Source: Manis javanica
Taxonomy: Eukaryota; Chordata; Mammalia; Pholidota; Manidae
Assembly (NCBI RefSeq): GCF_040802235.1
Contig: NC_133169.1
Location: 43,035,034 to 43,099,033, forward strand
Direction: 5' to 3'
DNA length: 64,000 nucleotides
Part shown: piece by piece, positions 11,180 through 22,929 of the stretch
How positions within the stretch are numbered: position 1 is the first letter of the stretch
How the letters are laid out: every line of letters starts with the position of its first letter
The notes under the pieces: generated by a model
What the model saw: only the letters and a program-made list of their open reading frames with translations
What the model was told of the DNA's origin: nothing
Database searches by the model: none
Position numbers and translations under genes: made by a program

Positions 11180-12150
11180 TTCTCCTCATTTGGGGTGACT
11201 TCCACTCACTACCTCCACAAACAGTGTTGCAAGGAACGTCCTTATCTATGGCCACTTGGGAACCTATGCTAGAGTTTCTCTTGGGGACCTACGCACGAGC
11301 AGATCTCTGAGTCAAAGTGCATGTGAATACTTTTCTTCACCATGTACCAAGAGATCACTCTTCAGAATGATAGTACAAGTCCATGCTCCTGCCAGCCAGC
11401 ACCAAGGGTTTCCTTCACATCCTCATCACAGCTTGGTAATTTTTGGCTATTCTGATGAATGTGAAATACTATCTTACTGTTTTAGTCTGTATATTTCTGG
11501 TTACAGGTAAGGATGAGCACTTCTTTTGTTGGCCATTTGAGTTTCCTCTGCCTTATTTGTGTGTACGTGTGTGCATGTGTGTGTGCGCACTGATTTTCCT
11601 TGTATAGTCTAGTTGTTGGTTTCCTACAGCTTTTATATGTTGTAAATGTCTTCTCCCTGACTGTCATCTGTGCCTTTCACTGAATGGAAATTCAACCAGT
11701 TTTTAAGCTTTTGGGATTTGATTTAATAAGCCATTTCTACCCTTTAGTCACAAAATTTGTCTGTATTTTCTTCTATTAATTTTATAGTTTTCCTTCCACA
11801 TCTATATCTTTTATCCATTTGGATTTACCTTTTTATGAAGTAAAAGAAAGGGATCCAACTTTGTTTTCCCCCAAATAATGAATCTTATTCCCATTTGATA
11901 AATAATCTATCTTTTAAGCCCTTATATATGGTTTGCTTTTTAAAAAATTGTATTTTAAGTTCCCATGCATAAATGAGTCTATTTCTATGCATTTTCCTCT
12001 AACTATAACTTAGTAGTGTGCCTTAATATCTGGCAGAGATTAGATTCAAGGATCTTTATTCTATATAAGTTTTAAAGTAAGTTGTTGAGTTCTTAAAAAA
12101 ATATATTTTATTTCTGAAAACATCTAGTAGATTTGTTGATAGGTAAATTC
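11180..12150 (-). mobile_element. old L1 fragment (antisense, ORF2 part)
   Basis: The minus strand carries heavily mutated L1 ORF2 C-terminal sequence. Recognisable blocks are TTCTCTTGGGGACCTACGC, CACATCCTCATCACAGCTTGG, TTGGCCATTTGAGTTTCC, and the stretch at 11810-11900 with ATCCATTTGGATTTACC. No open frame survives. Confidence 0.6.
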
Positions 12151-12174
12151 CTTGCTTCTACATGATTCTTCTTT

Positions 12175-12250
12175 ACCTTTATACTTTTACTATGTAGCAT
12201 AGTATCTTACATATACAGTACCTCAGTAAATATGAACTATTATTCAACTC
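12175..12250 (+). mobile_element. MIR/L2 3'-end fragment
   Basis: The CTTACATATACAGTACCTCAGTAAATATGAACTATTATTCAAC stretch keeps the TAGTAGGCGCTCAATAAATATTTGTTGAA-type end in decayed form. Confidence 0.5.
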
Positions 12251-12734
12251 ATTTATGGTCTCCTTTCAAAGTGACAGGGCAGGGAAATAAATGATGTGAT
12301 AATGGAGGTCACATTTAAAGTCATCTTATCTTCTTCTGAGTGAGAGGAGGGAGAACAGACCAAAGATCAGGGAGTTGACCCCTTCTGTAACAGGAACAGT
12401 TGTGGCTTTGGCTTTAATTCTCATCATAGATTAGAAACTCTCTATTGAGAATAGATTCTGTATAGAGCTTTAGAAATGGCTACACACAAAGGTCAATAGA
12501 TGTTTTCTTAATAGATTGTCAAAGGAAAATCACAAGCTTAAAGTGGGAGCTGAAAGGGGAAGATTTTTATCAATTAATTCATATGATCCAATTGGCTTGA
12601 ATACTGAGTTGCAAATAGCTCCGTAAAAGCAGTTTATGCTACAGAAATGAGGAGAATGCCATCTGGTGGGAATAAATGTGTACTACACCATGTGATCTTC
12701 AGTCCTAAGGAATAGCGGGAAACACTCAGAGCGC

Positions 12735-12950
12735 CTATAGGATGTGAGGCACTAGTCTAAGAAATTTCCACATTAATAACCCCACGAGACAAAGATAGTC
12801 ATTACACCTGTTTTGAAGATAAGGAAATTGAAGCTCATCGAGGTTAAGCGACTTGCCCAAGGTCACAGAGCTAGTACTGTGTGAAATTGAGACTGTGTGG
12901 CTCTAGAATCTGTAAATTCAATCTCTTTGCTATTTTGCCTGTGAGGAAGG
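12735..12950 (-). mobile_element. MIR SINE (antisense)
   Basis: A clear reverse-complement MIR: TGTTTTGAAGATAAGGAAATTGAAGC, then GAGGTTAAGCGACTTGCCCAAGGTCACAGAGCTAGTA at 12839-12875, then the decayed tRNA-like part. One of the best preserved MIRs in the window. Confidence 0.92.
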
Positions 12951-13104
12951 AGTGGTGGGCTGGAGTTGACTCCTACCAGCTTGAGGGCATGGATGGCGTA
13001 CATCTCTCCCCACCTTTCCATTCAGTAACATCATGTTGGTAGTTCAAATAATATCACACCACGGTGGGAGTATTCACACAGTGGAAATCAGAATTCTACA
13101 CATC

Positions 13105-13201
13105 AGGGCCCTGTCCTCCTTCCCTCCCTCCATGCATCCCTCCCTCCCTTGTTTCTTCCAATCTCCTTTCTTTATTTCCTTCCTCTTCTCTCTCTCTCTC
13201 C
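13105..13201. repeat. CT-rich low-complexity tract
   Basis: TCCC/TTCC and (CT)n units. The two overlapping open frames here (13033-13236 and 13064-13246) are products of this composition. Confidence 0.8.
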
Positions 13202-13244
13202 ACCAGAGAGCTGGTTTGCCAACACACTCTGGGTGAGAAAAATT

Positions 13245-13780
13245 AAGAATTCAGAGACATAGCCATAAGCATTGTTTAGGAAAGTTGGAAAAGAGATTTG
13301 GAAGACAATTAACCAGTTTTTGAGAAAACAACAACAGGATAAAAGATCCTAAGACTTTTTTGTCTTGATTTGTGTATTAGAACAGAAACAGGTAGTTTAT
13401 GACTGGTGTAGAGCTCCTTGAAATGAAGAAAGTCTTACTGGAGGGTAATGGAAATTTGCTCAACTACTTTATGAGGAAAGAAGACAAAACAGTTGCAGGG
13501 TCTGTGTTGCAAAGCACACATTAAAAATGGCCAAAGGGACAGAGGAGTCTGGAAAACAAGCAGAACCATTTTTAGAGTAACTTAAGTTAAATACAGCAGG
13601 ACCTCATTAACAAGTGTTGAAATGGGCAAAGAAGAATTGGAAAATTCAGAGAACAAACACACGTATGCCAGCTTGAAGGGGTTCAAATCGTAGGCTGAGA
13701 ATAGCCATGGCATTTAGGGAAAATGACACAAAGTTGCTACAACATTCTAATACAGAAACCGCAAAATCTTTTGGGTTAAA
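13245..13780. other. unassigned sequence
   Basis: AG-rich, no open frame of interest. It might be the body of an unrecognised repeat upstream of the LTR. Confidence 0.4.
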
Positions 13781-13782
13781 GT

Positions 13783-14515
13783 TGATGCCAGGGTTCTTGT
13801 TCACAAAGCTGAAGAATGAGCTTCACAAACACCCAAGGTAGGAGAGCAAGGTACAGGCTTTTATTTAGAGATAAAGTGAGAAGACAGAGCTCCTGGCTCA
13901 TGCCAGGAGGTGATAAGAGAGCCTGTGGTTGGCTCATTGTCTAGGGGTTTTATGCGTGGTTGAGGATTTTCAGGAATGAGGGTAAAGGGTTAGGGGTGCA
14001 GACTTGTAGGACCGCCTGCCCTGCCCCTAAGGTGGGCTGGGTTGTTGTCTGTTTGCTTGGGTTGTTTGTAGTTGAGATTGCTTACCAAAGCAGTCTTTTG
14101 CCTAGGTTGCAGATTACTTGATTACAATTAGAGAAGGGAAAATAGCACATAGTTACAATTAAAATAAACTGGGCCTTTTAGCAGGATAAGGTAAATTTTA
14201 CATTCTTATGATGTACTTGATACAATAAAGTGATGGTTTATGCTGAGATACTTTTCTTTATCTGCAGAACACTCAAACATTCCAGGTCGAGTTGCTCCTG
14301 GCCTTTTGAGCTTTAAGCGATTTCACTGAAGAATGTCTATATTCTTAGACATGTGTACAAATATTTACCCTAGAGAATTAATGTGCCTCTGACTTTGCAT
14401 AATGCTTAACACAGAGTTTTGACACAGACTTCTTTGCATATTGTTACATTGGTCTGACTGTAATTATATTGCTCTGCTTTTTCTCTGGGGGCCCTCACCC
14501 TACTCTGCCTACACC
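13783..14515 (-). mobile_element. probable ERV1-type solo LTR (antisense)
   Basis: Read on the minus strand it looks like a gammaretrovirus-type LTR. CTAAATAAAAGCCTG (reverse complement of 13853-13867) gives the poly(A) signal in R, followed by a U5 that ends near the AACCCTGGCATCA sequence. Proposed ends are TG at 13783 and CA at about 14513. I could not find matching flanking duplications, and no internal retroviral genes are seen beside it, so the boundaries are uncertain. Confidence 0.55.
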
Positions 14516-16589
14516 CACGGTCCCTGTCTCAAAGTGACTGGAAATATTTGACTCATATAATTATCCTACTCAAAAACCTTCCATGGACAATACTGGCAAA
14601 ATGTTGATAGTTGTTGAGGCTGAGATACATAGGGTATCATTGTACTACTTCTTTACTTTTTTGAATGTTTGAAATTTTATGTAATTAAAGTTAAAAGAAC
14701 AGGATACAGGTCAGGCAACTAAAGAGATACAGAAGCCAAGGGTGGAGAGTTTTTAAAAAGGGGGTAGTCAACAATGCTCCATGCCCTGGGGGGCCAGAGA
14801 GGGTGGAGACTCAGGCTATAGGGTCTGACTTTTCAGAATGACTTCTTCGGATCAGAACTTGCCAAAAATATTCTTCAGTTACTTAGCCTTTGAAAACAGA
14901 AACAAAAGCTTTTGTCATTGGTTACAATTAAAATAATCAGTGCCACAAATGTAAGTCATGTCAGTGCTTTCGATATTAGAATACAGATGCAGAAATTATT
15001 TACATACTCATGAAAAGACAGAGGCATTTTAACCATTTAACAATTTGATTAGTTCACAAAGAGGTTAAAGTACTCTTTGGCAATATTTAATTTTTATTAC
15101 ATATTATATTTTGCTGTATTAAGATAAATCTCACATAAAGTTGAACAAGTCTTAGTCAAAAATATAAAAATAAAACATAAACATTTAGCTAACAATATAC
15201 TCCAGAGTAAGTAATTCTAACCCTCCTTGCTGATCTTGCTAGTCTTAGTTAATTGATTGAGTCTACTCGGCATTTTTATGCTCCGTGTGATGGTAGTCCT
15301 GGGCCACATGAAAGAGGAGTCAGAGTTTTCCAGTGTGACAGTGGATGTCTTTTCTTTTTGGCAGAAGGCTGCACCATGCAGCGTGGAGAGCAGATCCCAG
15401 GTTGTATATTCTCTTGTGTTTGCAGCTTGGACGTTGGGGTTTATTCACTGTGGTTATCTGGGTCCTGATTCACCAGAGCATCAGCCTGCCTGCTCACACA
15501 CCTGAAAGCGATCAAAAAGTCTTCTGGCCTTTCCTTTCTGCACCTCAATCACTTAATGACCAGAGCTTACCTTTGACTTTATCTACTTTCTGCTGCTATC
15601 TGCACAGACTCCCTGAGTGCAGAGAAATGGCTTCACCCAGTTCCGCTTCCCGATGCCACTGCTTGTTCGCACCTGCTCCCATGAGATGGGGGATCTGGGG
15701 TAAGTCCACTGCTAGGGCAGGGAGTCAGGGGAGTGGGTGGGGAGTGAGGGGCTGGAGGTATGAGTCAAATCTGATCTCCAGCCTCAGCAAATGATACAAA
15801 TCCAGACTCTTTCATCCATGTCCCACAGAATCCTCCAACAGACATGCCGTTGTTCCTTGGGGAGCCAGGTCATGGTTAGGAAGAAATGTAAGAGGGTGGT
15901 TGCAGGGATCCGTATAGAACTGACCTCCAGGTGGCTAGACTGGGTTTTCCAAGGCATTTTTTTCTGGGCCTTTGAATCTAGAAACAAGGAAATTTTTCTC
16001 ACTGAGTTTATGAGTACAGTGCGAGTGTCAGGGCCTTTTTCTCTGAGAAGGGAGATGAGACAAGGCACCAGACTGAGATCCTGTGAGGTCTCTAGGCTTC
16101 TGAGAGTTGAATTGCCACCCCCTCCTGATAAGGATTTCTATCATTCATGGTCCCAGCTGCACTTAAGGCCATCAGCCATAGTTCACTATCCAGCATCTGG
16201 TCTGAATAAACCGCAGATTTATTTGTAGTCTCTGAGTGCTCTAGGCGGGAGATGCAAACAGCAGCTTTCCCTGGGGAGGCCTGGATGTAATGGGACCCTT
16301 TTCTGTTTTGCATCCCTGGCTCTGACGGGGATCTCTGAGGATGCTCAGTGGCACAGTCTTCTTTCGGCCCTTATCTTTCCTAACTAGTCCAGTGAGAGCG
16401 AGAGAAAAGAATTCTGTCCTGAGTCCCTCTTTGTGCCCCAGAAAGAAATAAACAGGAAGGTGAGGATATAAAATTTATTTGGAGAGGAATTTTAATTGTG
16501 CACATTTGAGGTTTGAGGTACATCCCTGACCCCTCAATACATAGACCTCCACTGGAGTATTCCCACATTTAGTTGTTTTTAGTGAGGTG
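14516..16589. other. unassigned, repeat-poor sequence
   Basis: No repeat recognised. Several open frames of 70-149 codons overlap here (15253-15468, 15345-15794, 15791-16228). None shows a domain, signal peptide of known type or conserved family motif, and they compete for the same bases. A GGGGTAAGT sequence at 15698 resembles a 5' splice site but has no exon evidence. Confidence 0.5.
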
Positions 16590-16712
16590 TTCTCTCCCAG
16601 ACTCTGAGCTCTTAGAGGATGAATTTTTGTGTGTTAAACTTTGAGTTATCAGCATCTTGTTCAGTTAGTAGCCCATATGCTCAGTACACTTTTGCTGAAT
16701 GAATAAGTGCAC
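16590..16712 (+). mobile_element. L2 3' end
   Basis: CTCCCAGACTCTGAGCTCTTAGAGG and the terminal GCTCAGTACACTTTTGCTGAATGAATAAG match the order and ending of the L2 3' end. Confidence 0.7.
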
Positions 16713-16724
16713 TTGTCTTTGTAT

Positions 16725-16935
16725 AGTGGCTTATGGTTTATTATGCACATATTATTTCCTTTGAAACTCAAAACAACCCCGTGAAATGCTATTGCGATCA
16801 TTTCTGTTATCCAGATGGGGCTAGGGCAGGTTTAGTGACTTTCCAAAGATCACCCAGCATAAGAACTCAAATCTAGATCTTTGACATGAAAATCTAGGGT
16901 CTTTCCATGTGCCACACTGACTCTAGGCCTTTCCC
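16725..16935 (-). mobile_element. MIR SINE (antisense)
   Basis: TATTTCCTTTGAAACTCAAAACAACCCCGTGAAATG, ATCCAGATGGGGCTAGGG and GATCACCCAGCATAAGAACTCAAATC form a diverged reverse-complement MIR. Confidence 0.75.
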
Positions 16936-17480
16936 ATCAGTATATAATAAACCAGCCAGTTACTTAGCCATCTGAAAAGAACATGAAAATATAAATATTT
17001 CCCTGCTGGAGCAGAGCCATGAAGAGAACTGCAGCCTAGTGTCCAGTTTGACAGCAGGAGTTCTTAGGAGCATGGTCATTTCAGAGCTGGAGACGTAGCC
17101 TTCATAACATTCTCACGGACCCTGTAGGAACCTGCTTACTAATTTTTACTCCATTATGGATTGAAAAGCTTCATGGTGGTATCTTTCAAAGCTTTAGCTA
17201 AAGACACAATTGGGGCCGTGTGTCTTATCTTAACAGCATCATGGTGTTGGGAGAGAGGCGAGACTATGGCATTAGTTGTTTGTTTTTTCAAAGACATAAA
17301 GGATTGTGTTTTAGGGATTGCGAAATGTTGGACACCAGCTGAAGAAATTCAAAGTGGCAAAAGTATTTTGAAAATTGCAGTGTTCAAATCATGGCAAAAG
17401 TTGTAATAACTGGTTTACAGTGAAGGTAACTGAAGTTTGGTGTGAATTTTGGCTCCTTTTTGGGTTGGAGGTAGTCCCAA
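16936..17480. other. unassigned sequence
   Basis: It contains an 81-codon frame at 17161-17406 with a leucine/isoleucine-rich start and no recognised domain. Its composition (GETMALVV-CFFKDIKDCVLGI) faintly resembles transposase-like sequence, but I cannot support a family. Confidence 0.35.
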
Positions 17481-17482
17481 AT

Positions 17483-17822
17483 GAGGATTGGCAAACTGTG
17501 GCTTGGGATCAGATCTGACCTGCCATCTCTTTTTGTAGAGCCCACAAGCTAAGAATATTTTTCACATGTTTAAATGGTTGAAAAAAATCAAAAGAATATT
17601 TCCTGATGTGTAAAAATTATTTGAAATTCACATTTCCTTGTCCATAGATAAAATTTTATGGGAGCACAGCCATTTCTATTCATTCACATGTTGTCTCTGG
17701 TAGCTTTTGGCTACCACAGAAAAGCTGAGTACTTGTGACAGGGACTTTCACAGGGAATTTATGGCTCACAAAGGTTAAAATATTTACTATGTGGCCCTTG
17801 ACAGAAAGTTGCTGACCCCTGC
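17483..17822. mobile_element. non-autonomous hAT-type DNA transposon
   Basis: It opens with GCAAACTGTGGCTTGGGATC and closes with AAAGTTGCTGACCCCTG, the two ends of a well-known mammalian hAT-derived element whose ends pair as gcaaactacggcccg... and ...gtttgccgacccctg. The internal GGAGCACAGCCATTTCTATTCATTCA block and TTACTATGTGGCCCTTGACAGA are also typical. The exact family name is not assigned. Confidence 0.8.
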
Positions 17823-18243
17823 CCTAGTGCCTTGCTTTGTTCAAAACAGGCACTCAAATACTTGTCAGAGGGTTAAATCTGGGAATACTAGATGTCACTG
17901 TGACATTGCCGGGAGTGGGTCCAGGAGCTCAATACTTCAGGGCACCCCCACACGCCCCTAACCTCTTGGATGACTGAGCTGCTATAAACTGAGCTGGGTC
18001 CTGCCCCAGATCCCAGGGCTCAGCTGAGTCCTCGGCGTGCATCCAGTTCAGTGTGGGCTCTGACCCTTTCACATCCAGTTTGCTTTGAATATCCTCTTTC
18101 TCTGTACCCTGCCTCTCAGCCGCACATCCCTTACTTTAGAATATTAACAGCAAACAATTAAGAGCTTACTCTGGGCCGGGCAGTGTGCTAGGGACGAGGC
18201 AGAGCTGTTTGGACCAGGCCCGGTGGTAGTCTGTGGGCCCCAG

Positions 18244-19203
18244 CCACAGAGTCTGCCCGATAGGTAAGGTGAACTCCATGCTGAAACTGCTTCCAGGCTC
18301 TTCTCAGCCCGGGGTTGCCCAAGGTCAGAAGCACCGAGTGGCTAGCAGGGCAGGCAGCCTTGATGATTTTGCACAAAATATCCCAGGAACTGTCAATGTC
18401 AAAGATGTTGGACATGGAAGAAATAGAGCGACTGCATTGAAAATGTAAGATTGAAAAAGCAGCTGATAGCTTTGAGGGCTCCATGTGAGCCTCCATGCTG
18501 TGGGCCCTGAAGCTTGTGCCATTGCTTTCCATGTGTAGAGTGTGTCTGTCTCCTGAGAGAGATGATCAGCAGGGTGACAGCATGGATAACATGATCAGAG
18601 GAATGAAAATCCTCAGGTCATAGAGAAGAACCAGGTTGACCACACTGGTCTCAGGAAAGTACTCCTCAGTGGTGTTGGAGGAGGGGATAGGAGTGGAACT
18701 GTTTCCATACGCATTGAGGGTATCTGTCGAGAAGGGGAAGCTGAAGCATAAGGAGATGAATGGGGATATCCTCAGAAGACAAGCCATCAGCACCATGATT
18801 TTCCTCTTCATCATGGAGAACAAAGGTGAATGAAGTTTGTAATTCAAAGGCAAAAAACTGAGCCAGGCAGCAAGCCGGAGTTTGGAATAGCTGAGAGAAA
18901 TGACGATGACTTGGAAAAGTATATACACTGTGTTTTGGTTATAAGTGATCCAGAAAAGTAGGCTGTAAGTATTCTCCAGCATTATCCATTCCTTTAACAA
19001 GATCCTGAAAAAGCTCAACATGACCCAAATGCAGTCACTAACAGGGAGTCTTTTGCTCCTGGCCCACCTGGCCCCATGTATGGCCAGGATGAGGCATTCC
19101 CAGCCATGCCAGTGATGCACCCTGTTGGAGAGATCCCCATGTTGAAGAGAGTTTTAAACCTGGACGTGTCTTTACCTGTGACATCTGTTTTTACTGTCGC
19201 CAT
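18244..19203 (-). pseudogene. TAS2R40: bitter taste receptor pseudogene (TAS2R40)
   Basis: A decayed single-exon bitter taste receptor, a seven-helix GPCR that would couple to gustducin in taste cells. The start ATG (19203-19201) opens MATVKTDVTGKD, which I recognise as the TAS2R40 amino terminus. Then come ARWARSKRLP (loop 1), MLENTYSLLFWITYNQN (end of TM2 and loop), SPLFSMMKRKIMVLMACLLR (loop 2/TM4), NSSTPIPSSNTTEEYFPETS (extracellular loop 2 with N-glycosylation sites), and HTLHMESNGTS and SMEAHM (loop 3). NIFDIDSSWDILCKIIKAACPASHSV and GNPGLRRAWKQFQHGVHL cover TM7 and the tail. At least five or six small frameshifts break it: near 19095, a pair near 18550-18595, a pair near 18400-18455, and one near 18265. 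The expected stop reads TGG at 18246-18244. Overall length (960 bases) is close to the intact gene, so decay is by point changes and small indels, not deletion. In human, TAS2R40 lies beside TAS2R39 and GSTK1; no intact neighbour is seen here. Confidence 0.95.
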
Positions 19204-20035
19204 TCTCTTTGGCCCTGATGTTCAGGTTTCCACACCAAGAACTGATACCCCTCCGCAATCTTCTGACCTTCACTCAGTGTTATTACAATGTTTTCTCCAG
19301 GTAATGGTTCCTTACATTTTTTTATTCATTTGCTTGCCACATGACTACCAGTCAGAGGCTTGAAATGCAAATGGTGAGAGGATCTGGTTACAAGCTGTCT
19401 CCATTTTCCATAAAGACCCATTTGTCTTGGGCTTTCAGGAACTTACTGGAAAACATTTCAGACAGGTTCCTATCATAGCACCTTTGTAATTTATTTACTT
19501 TAAGTTCATATTCATCTGACAGGGCAAGAGTCCCAGGTTAGGAATCTTAGTGACACCTGCCTTTTTACTGTTTGTTGCAAGACATGTTATCTGTTAAATT
19601 ACCCGTAAAAATGTAGCATCTTTGATCTACCTCTTCTGTTTCCTTCATTGTCTCCCTTATTTTGGGAGATGTTTTTATCCTGTGGTGAGCACGCTTATGA
19701 GTAAGAAATTCCTGTCATATATAAGCATATATACTTACAACCAAGTTTCTCCCAGAAAGGCCAGATATTAAAATGTCCCCAAGCAGTACATGGGAAAGCC
19801 AGAATTGGATGCCACTTGGGTTAATTAGACACAAGGAAAACTGCCTTGTGAGAGTTTCATTGTCTGTGTGTATATCACCAGCTATAACTTACTGAAATCC
19901 GCATCACTGTTTGAGCTCAGTATGAGGTACAGTTAGCCTGGAAAGGCTGCAGAGTGTTCTGAATACAGTGTTGAACTTGGGATATGTGACAAAACACTGT
20001 TCCTTGAAATTTAATTCCCTACTTCTTCATTCTGG
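19204..20035. other. unassigned sequence upstream of the TAS2R40 pseudogene
   Basis: This is the 5' side of the minus-strand receptor. No repeat or gene recognised. A 95-codon plus-strand frame (19076-19363) is the shadow of the receptor and its upstream flank. Confidence 0.5.
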
Positions 20036-20039
20036 CTGT

Positions 20040-20205
20040 GAAACAGAATGAACTCTGCAACTTTAAAAAAAACACATAGATGCCCAGGACTCATTGCTGT
20101 TTCTAGTAAATCAGCATCTAAGATAGGGCCCAGAAATGTTTTATTTTTCAAAAGCTGAATTGTCATATTGCTCTTAGCCAGATGGAGAACTAGTATTATC
20201 TAGAG
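20040..20205 (+). mobile_element. MER5A-type hAT DNA transposon
   Basis: TTTAAAAAAAACACATAGATGCCCAGGACTCATTGCTG, GATAGGGCCCAGAAATG and the closing stretch with GATGGAGAAC follow the order of MER5A (nonautonomous hAT-Charlie). Confidence 0.75.
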
Positions 20206-20649
20206 ACCAGTGAGTCTGGGGCTTGCAATAGTTTTATCTTGTACTGCCTAATGTCAAACAGCATTATTCCACCAGTGCATAAATTTTTCTTATTGGCCAA
20301 AACCTAAATTTAGGAGATTGCATATATGCACAAAAATTCTCTCTTCTCTTAAAAAATTAGAAGATCAGGCAACATTGGGTCTACATTGTGAATCAGTTCA
20401 AGTGGAATAGTGGCTGCCCATTTAAAGTAAGGTATGTATGTACTCTTACAGCATCCACTAATTCCTAATATCTTATTGACCCCGAGGCTTTGTGCCAGTG
20501 TGCTTGCCCTATTATAATTTGTATAAATATAAATGGAGCTGATAAAAATGGATTTCCCCACCCCAAATTAATGTGATTTCAAAGAACTCAAATTTTTATT
20601 ATTATATTTGTATAAAAATAGCACTGTAGAAAGCAATATATTACAAAAT

Positions 20650-20765
20650 TAAGAAAAGATTGTTTAGAGAAATGAAAATTCATGTTAGGACAAAAATGTC
20701 TACAAGAATGTTCAAAGCAACTTTATTCATGATAGCCAGAAATGGGAAACAAAAACATTTGTTGT
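20650..20765 (+). mobile_element. old L1 ORF2 fragment
   Basis: The stretch GTTCAAAGCAACTTTATTCATGATAGCCAGAAATGGGAAACAA is the conserved 'nfs-lfimiAkNW' part near the ORF2 end, plus strand. Confidence 0.65.
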
Positions 20766-22374
20766 CAAGTTCTATACCTTTGGTAACTTCCGTTGCTTCT
20801 ACTAAATAGAGGAGAGTAGTGTTTTTCAGCAGCCTTCATGTATTCCAAAGCCAAACTCATCTTTTGGTTTATTTTTGTCTCAACTTATTTAACTTTGTAA
20901 TAAGCGATATCTCCCCAAATTTCTTGCATATAATTGTTATTTCCACTGTTCTGGTACCATCTTCTCTTGGTGTTCTTTTATGTTTTTCTCTGTTTTTAAG
21001 AGTCAAGAGCAGTGGGGGCTGGTGAGCTGAAACCATATTTATAGGGATGTGGGCCTAATTCAGTTATTATTCTGTGATCCTTTCTCACTTGGGGAGCTTA
21101 AATGGAAGCACTTCTGTTTTAGGGAAACTCTTAATAGGGAACCAAAGACCAAAGGTTTCAAATTCTTGGCTATTAAGTTCAAAAGCTTTGGTCCAGATGT
21201 AGAATAGAACAGAGTTGGAAGAATATGTGATTAGGAGAGTCATGTTCCTTTCACTTTTCTCTCAAGCACTGCCATGCAGGTTTGGAAATGCTTTTCCAAG
21301 TTGGGGAGGTAAAGAAATGGCAGAGAAGGTCAACATCTCTGTGAACAGGGGGCCCTGCATCCCAGCCCACCACTCATGGCTGTATGGAGTTGTCAAAAGC
21401 AGAGGGGAAGCTGTAAAATTGTGCCTAAGTCTTGGCAACTTCCATCCACACTTGGGAGAGCCACTAAGCCTTCCTTGTAGTCACAAACATTTTTGGAAAC
21501 TTTCTGAGAGAGTTAGTGGATTCCCAAAAGGTTTGGTGGTCATATCAAGGAGGCTTTGCATGCTTGGATTCAGGTGAAACCACTGCAAGGACAGAGGAAT
21601 GACCATGGAAAAGACATCCGTCTACATCCATCCCCCAGTTGCTGCTCCCTAGGAACAAGGAACAAAGATATCACCTCAGGGAGGACAAGGAAGAGAAATC
21701 CTGAGAAAATCTTGCAGTTGTAATGTGTAAGCCTGGCATAACTGTGAAAACACTAAGTTATAATTGGTTTATGGAGCATAGTGCTCAGCTGTGCTGTTGC
21801 AGCTCCCTCTCCTATCCCATAGTAATCTTCGGCAAGTTTTTATCTTTTCTAGTCTTTTTTTGGTTATTAATACTCAATCCAATTTAATTTTTTATTTGGT
21901 TTAAACCTTACCTTCTCTGTTTTCCCCAAGGACAGTGTGAGTTGACACCTCATCTACTTGAATTGGATGGGGAGCAGGTGGACCCTGGGATACCCGATTC
22001 TCCCTCCTGTTCCTCCAGGATGCTGGGTGCAATCTCTTTATTTTACTTGTTACAGTGATAAGTGCTCTCTTGTGGTTGCTGCTGCTTCAGCCACACCATC
22101 TGGCCACCTGTGCATCTATAGATTGGCTCTCTTGTGAGGAGCCCATGTGAGTTCCTGAGGTCTCTGCAACAATTCTCTGGTGTGCTTCCCACAACTTGAG
22201 TCACCCATACCTTCTCTCCCTTCCTTCATCTTTTTATAAGTACAGACCTAGGTGGGGGGTTGCTGTGAGGATTGTGGCTGGTGATAGAAGTGCCACTTCT
22301 TGGTAAACTTTGAAAGTAAGTATCTAGCCCCACTTCTTGGCTGCTTTTTGATCTCAACCTTCTAACCCTGTCTA
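20766..22374. other. unassigned sequence
   Basis: Mixed composition. A 120-codon plus frame (21215-21577) lacks any family motif. No RNA gene or repeat recognised. Confidence 0.45.
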
Positions 22375-22470
22375 CATACCAGAGCTGCCTGAATTACCTG
22401 AAAGGCTTAAAAAAAAATCCATGCCCACGTCCTCCTTCAAAGATCCTGAGTAATTGTTCTGGAGTAAAGT
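22375..22470 (+). mobile_element. MER5A-like fragment
   Basis: AGCTGCCTGAATTACCTGAAAGGCTTAAAAAAAAATCC followed by a CTGAGTAATTG block resembles the first half of MER5A. Confidence 0.55.
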
Positions 22471-22929
22471 TAAACATTGAAACTTCCAAAATTCCCCAAT
22501 GAAATTCTAATACAGAGCAGGTAAGGAGTACTTACCTGGATGGTTTACAGTGTGGGCTGTAAGGTCAATTTTGGGGCAACAGGAACCATGCCACTCAACA
22601 TCCTTGTAGAAGTGACTGAATGACTTCCTGGAGAAGTCCAAGAGGACATGTTCTGCCACCAGGTAGAAGAAGACCAGATCCAGAGGGTGGATTTTAGAAA
22701 ATAAAATATTTTGCAAAACTGAGTTTTTGGCTTGTGAGAATCACTTCCGCTATATCATGTTAGAAAAGCAAAATATTTATCATATCTCTATGTAAAGGAA
22801 GAAAGGGAAGATAGACTTAAAAGGTCATGTTCTATTTAGTAAACTGAAGACCATTCCTATGTGCTTATTTGGAAAATAGAATTAAAATTTCAACAGGGTT
22901 TTTTTTTTTTGTTATTTATCAAATAAGCA

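Noticed and set aside
15345-15794. 149-codon plus-strand frame with a hydrophobic stretch
   Set aside because: It overlaps two other frames (15253-15468, 15257-15505), has no family motif and no supporting splice structure.
17161-17406. 81-codon frame with faint transposase-like composition
   Set aside because: Similarity is an impression only; no ordered motifs could be listed.
18188-19203. TAS2R39 as the identity of the taste receptor pseudogene
   Set aside because: The C-terminal part fits either, but the amino terminus (MATVKTD) and the loop NSSTPIPSSNTTEEYFPET fit TAS2R40 better.
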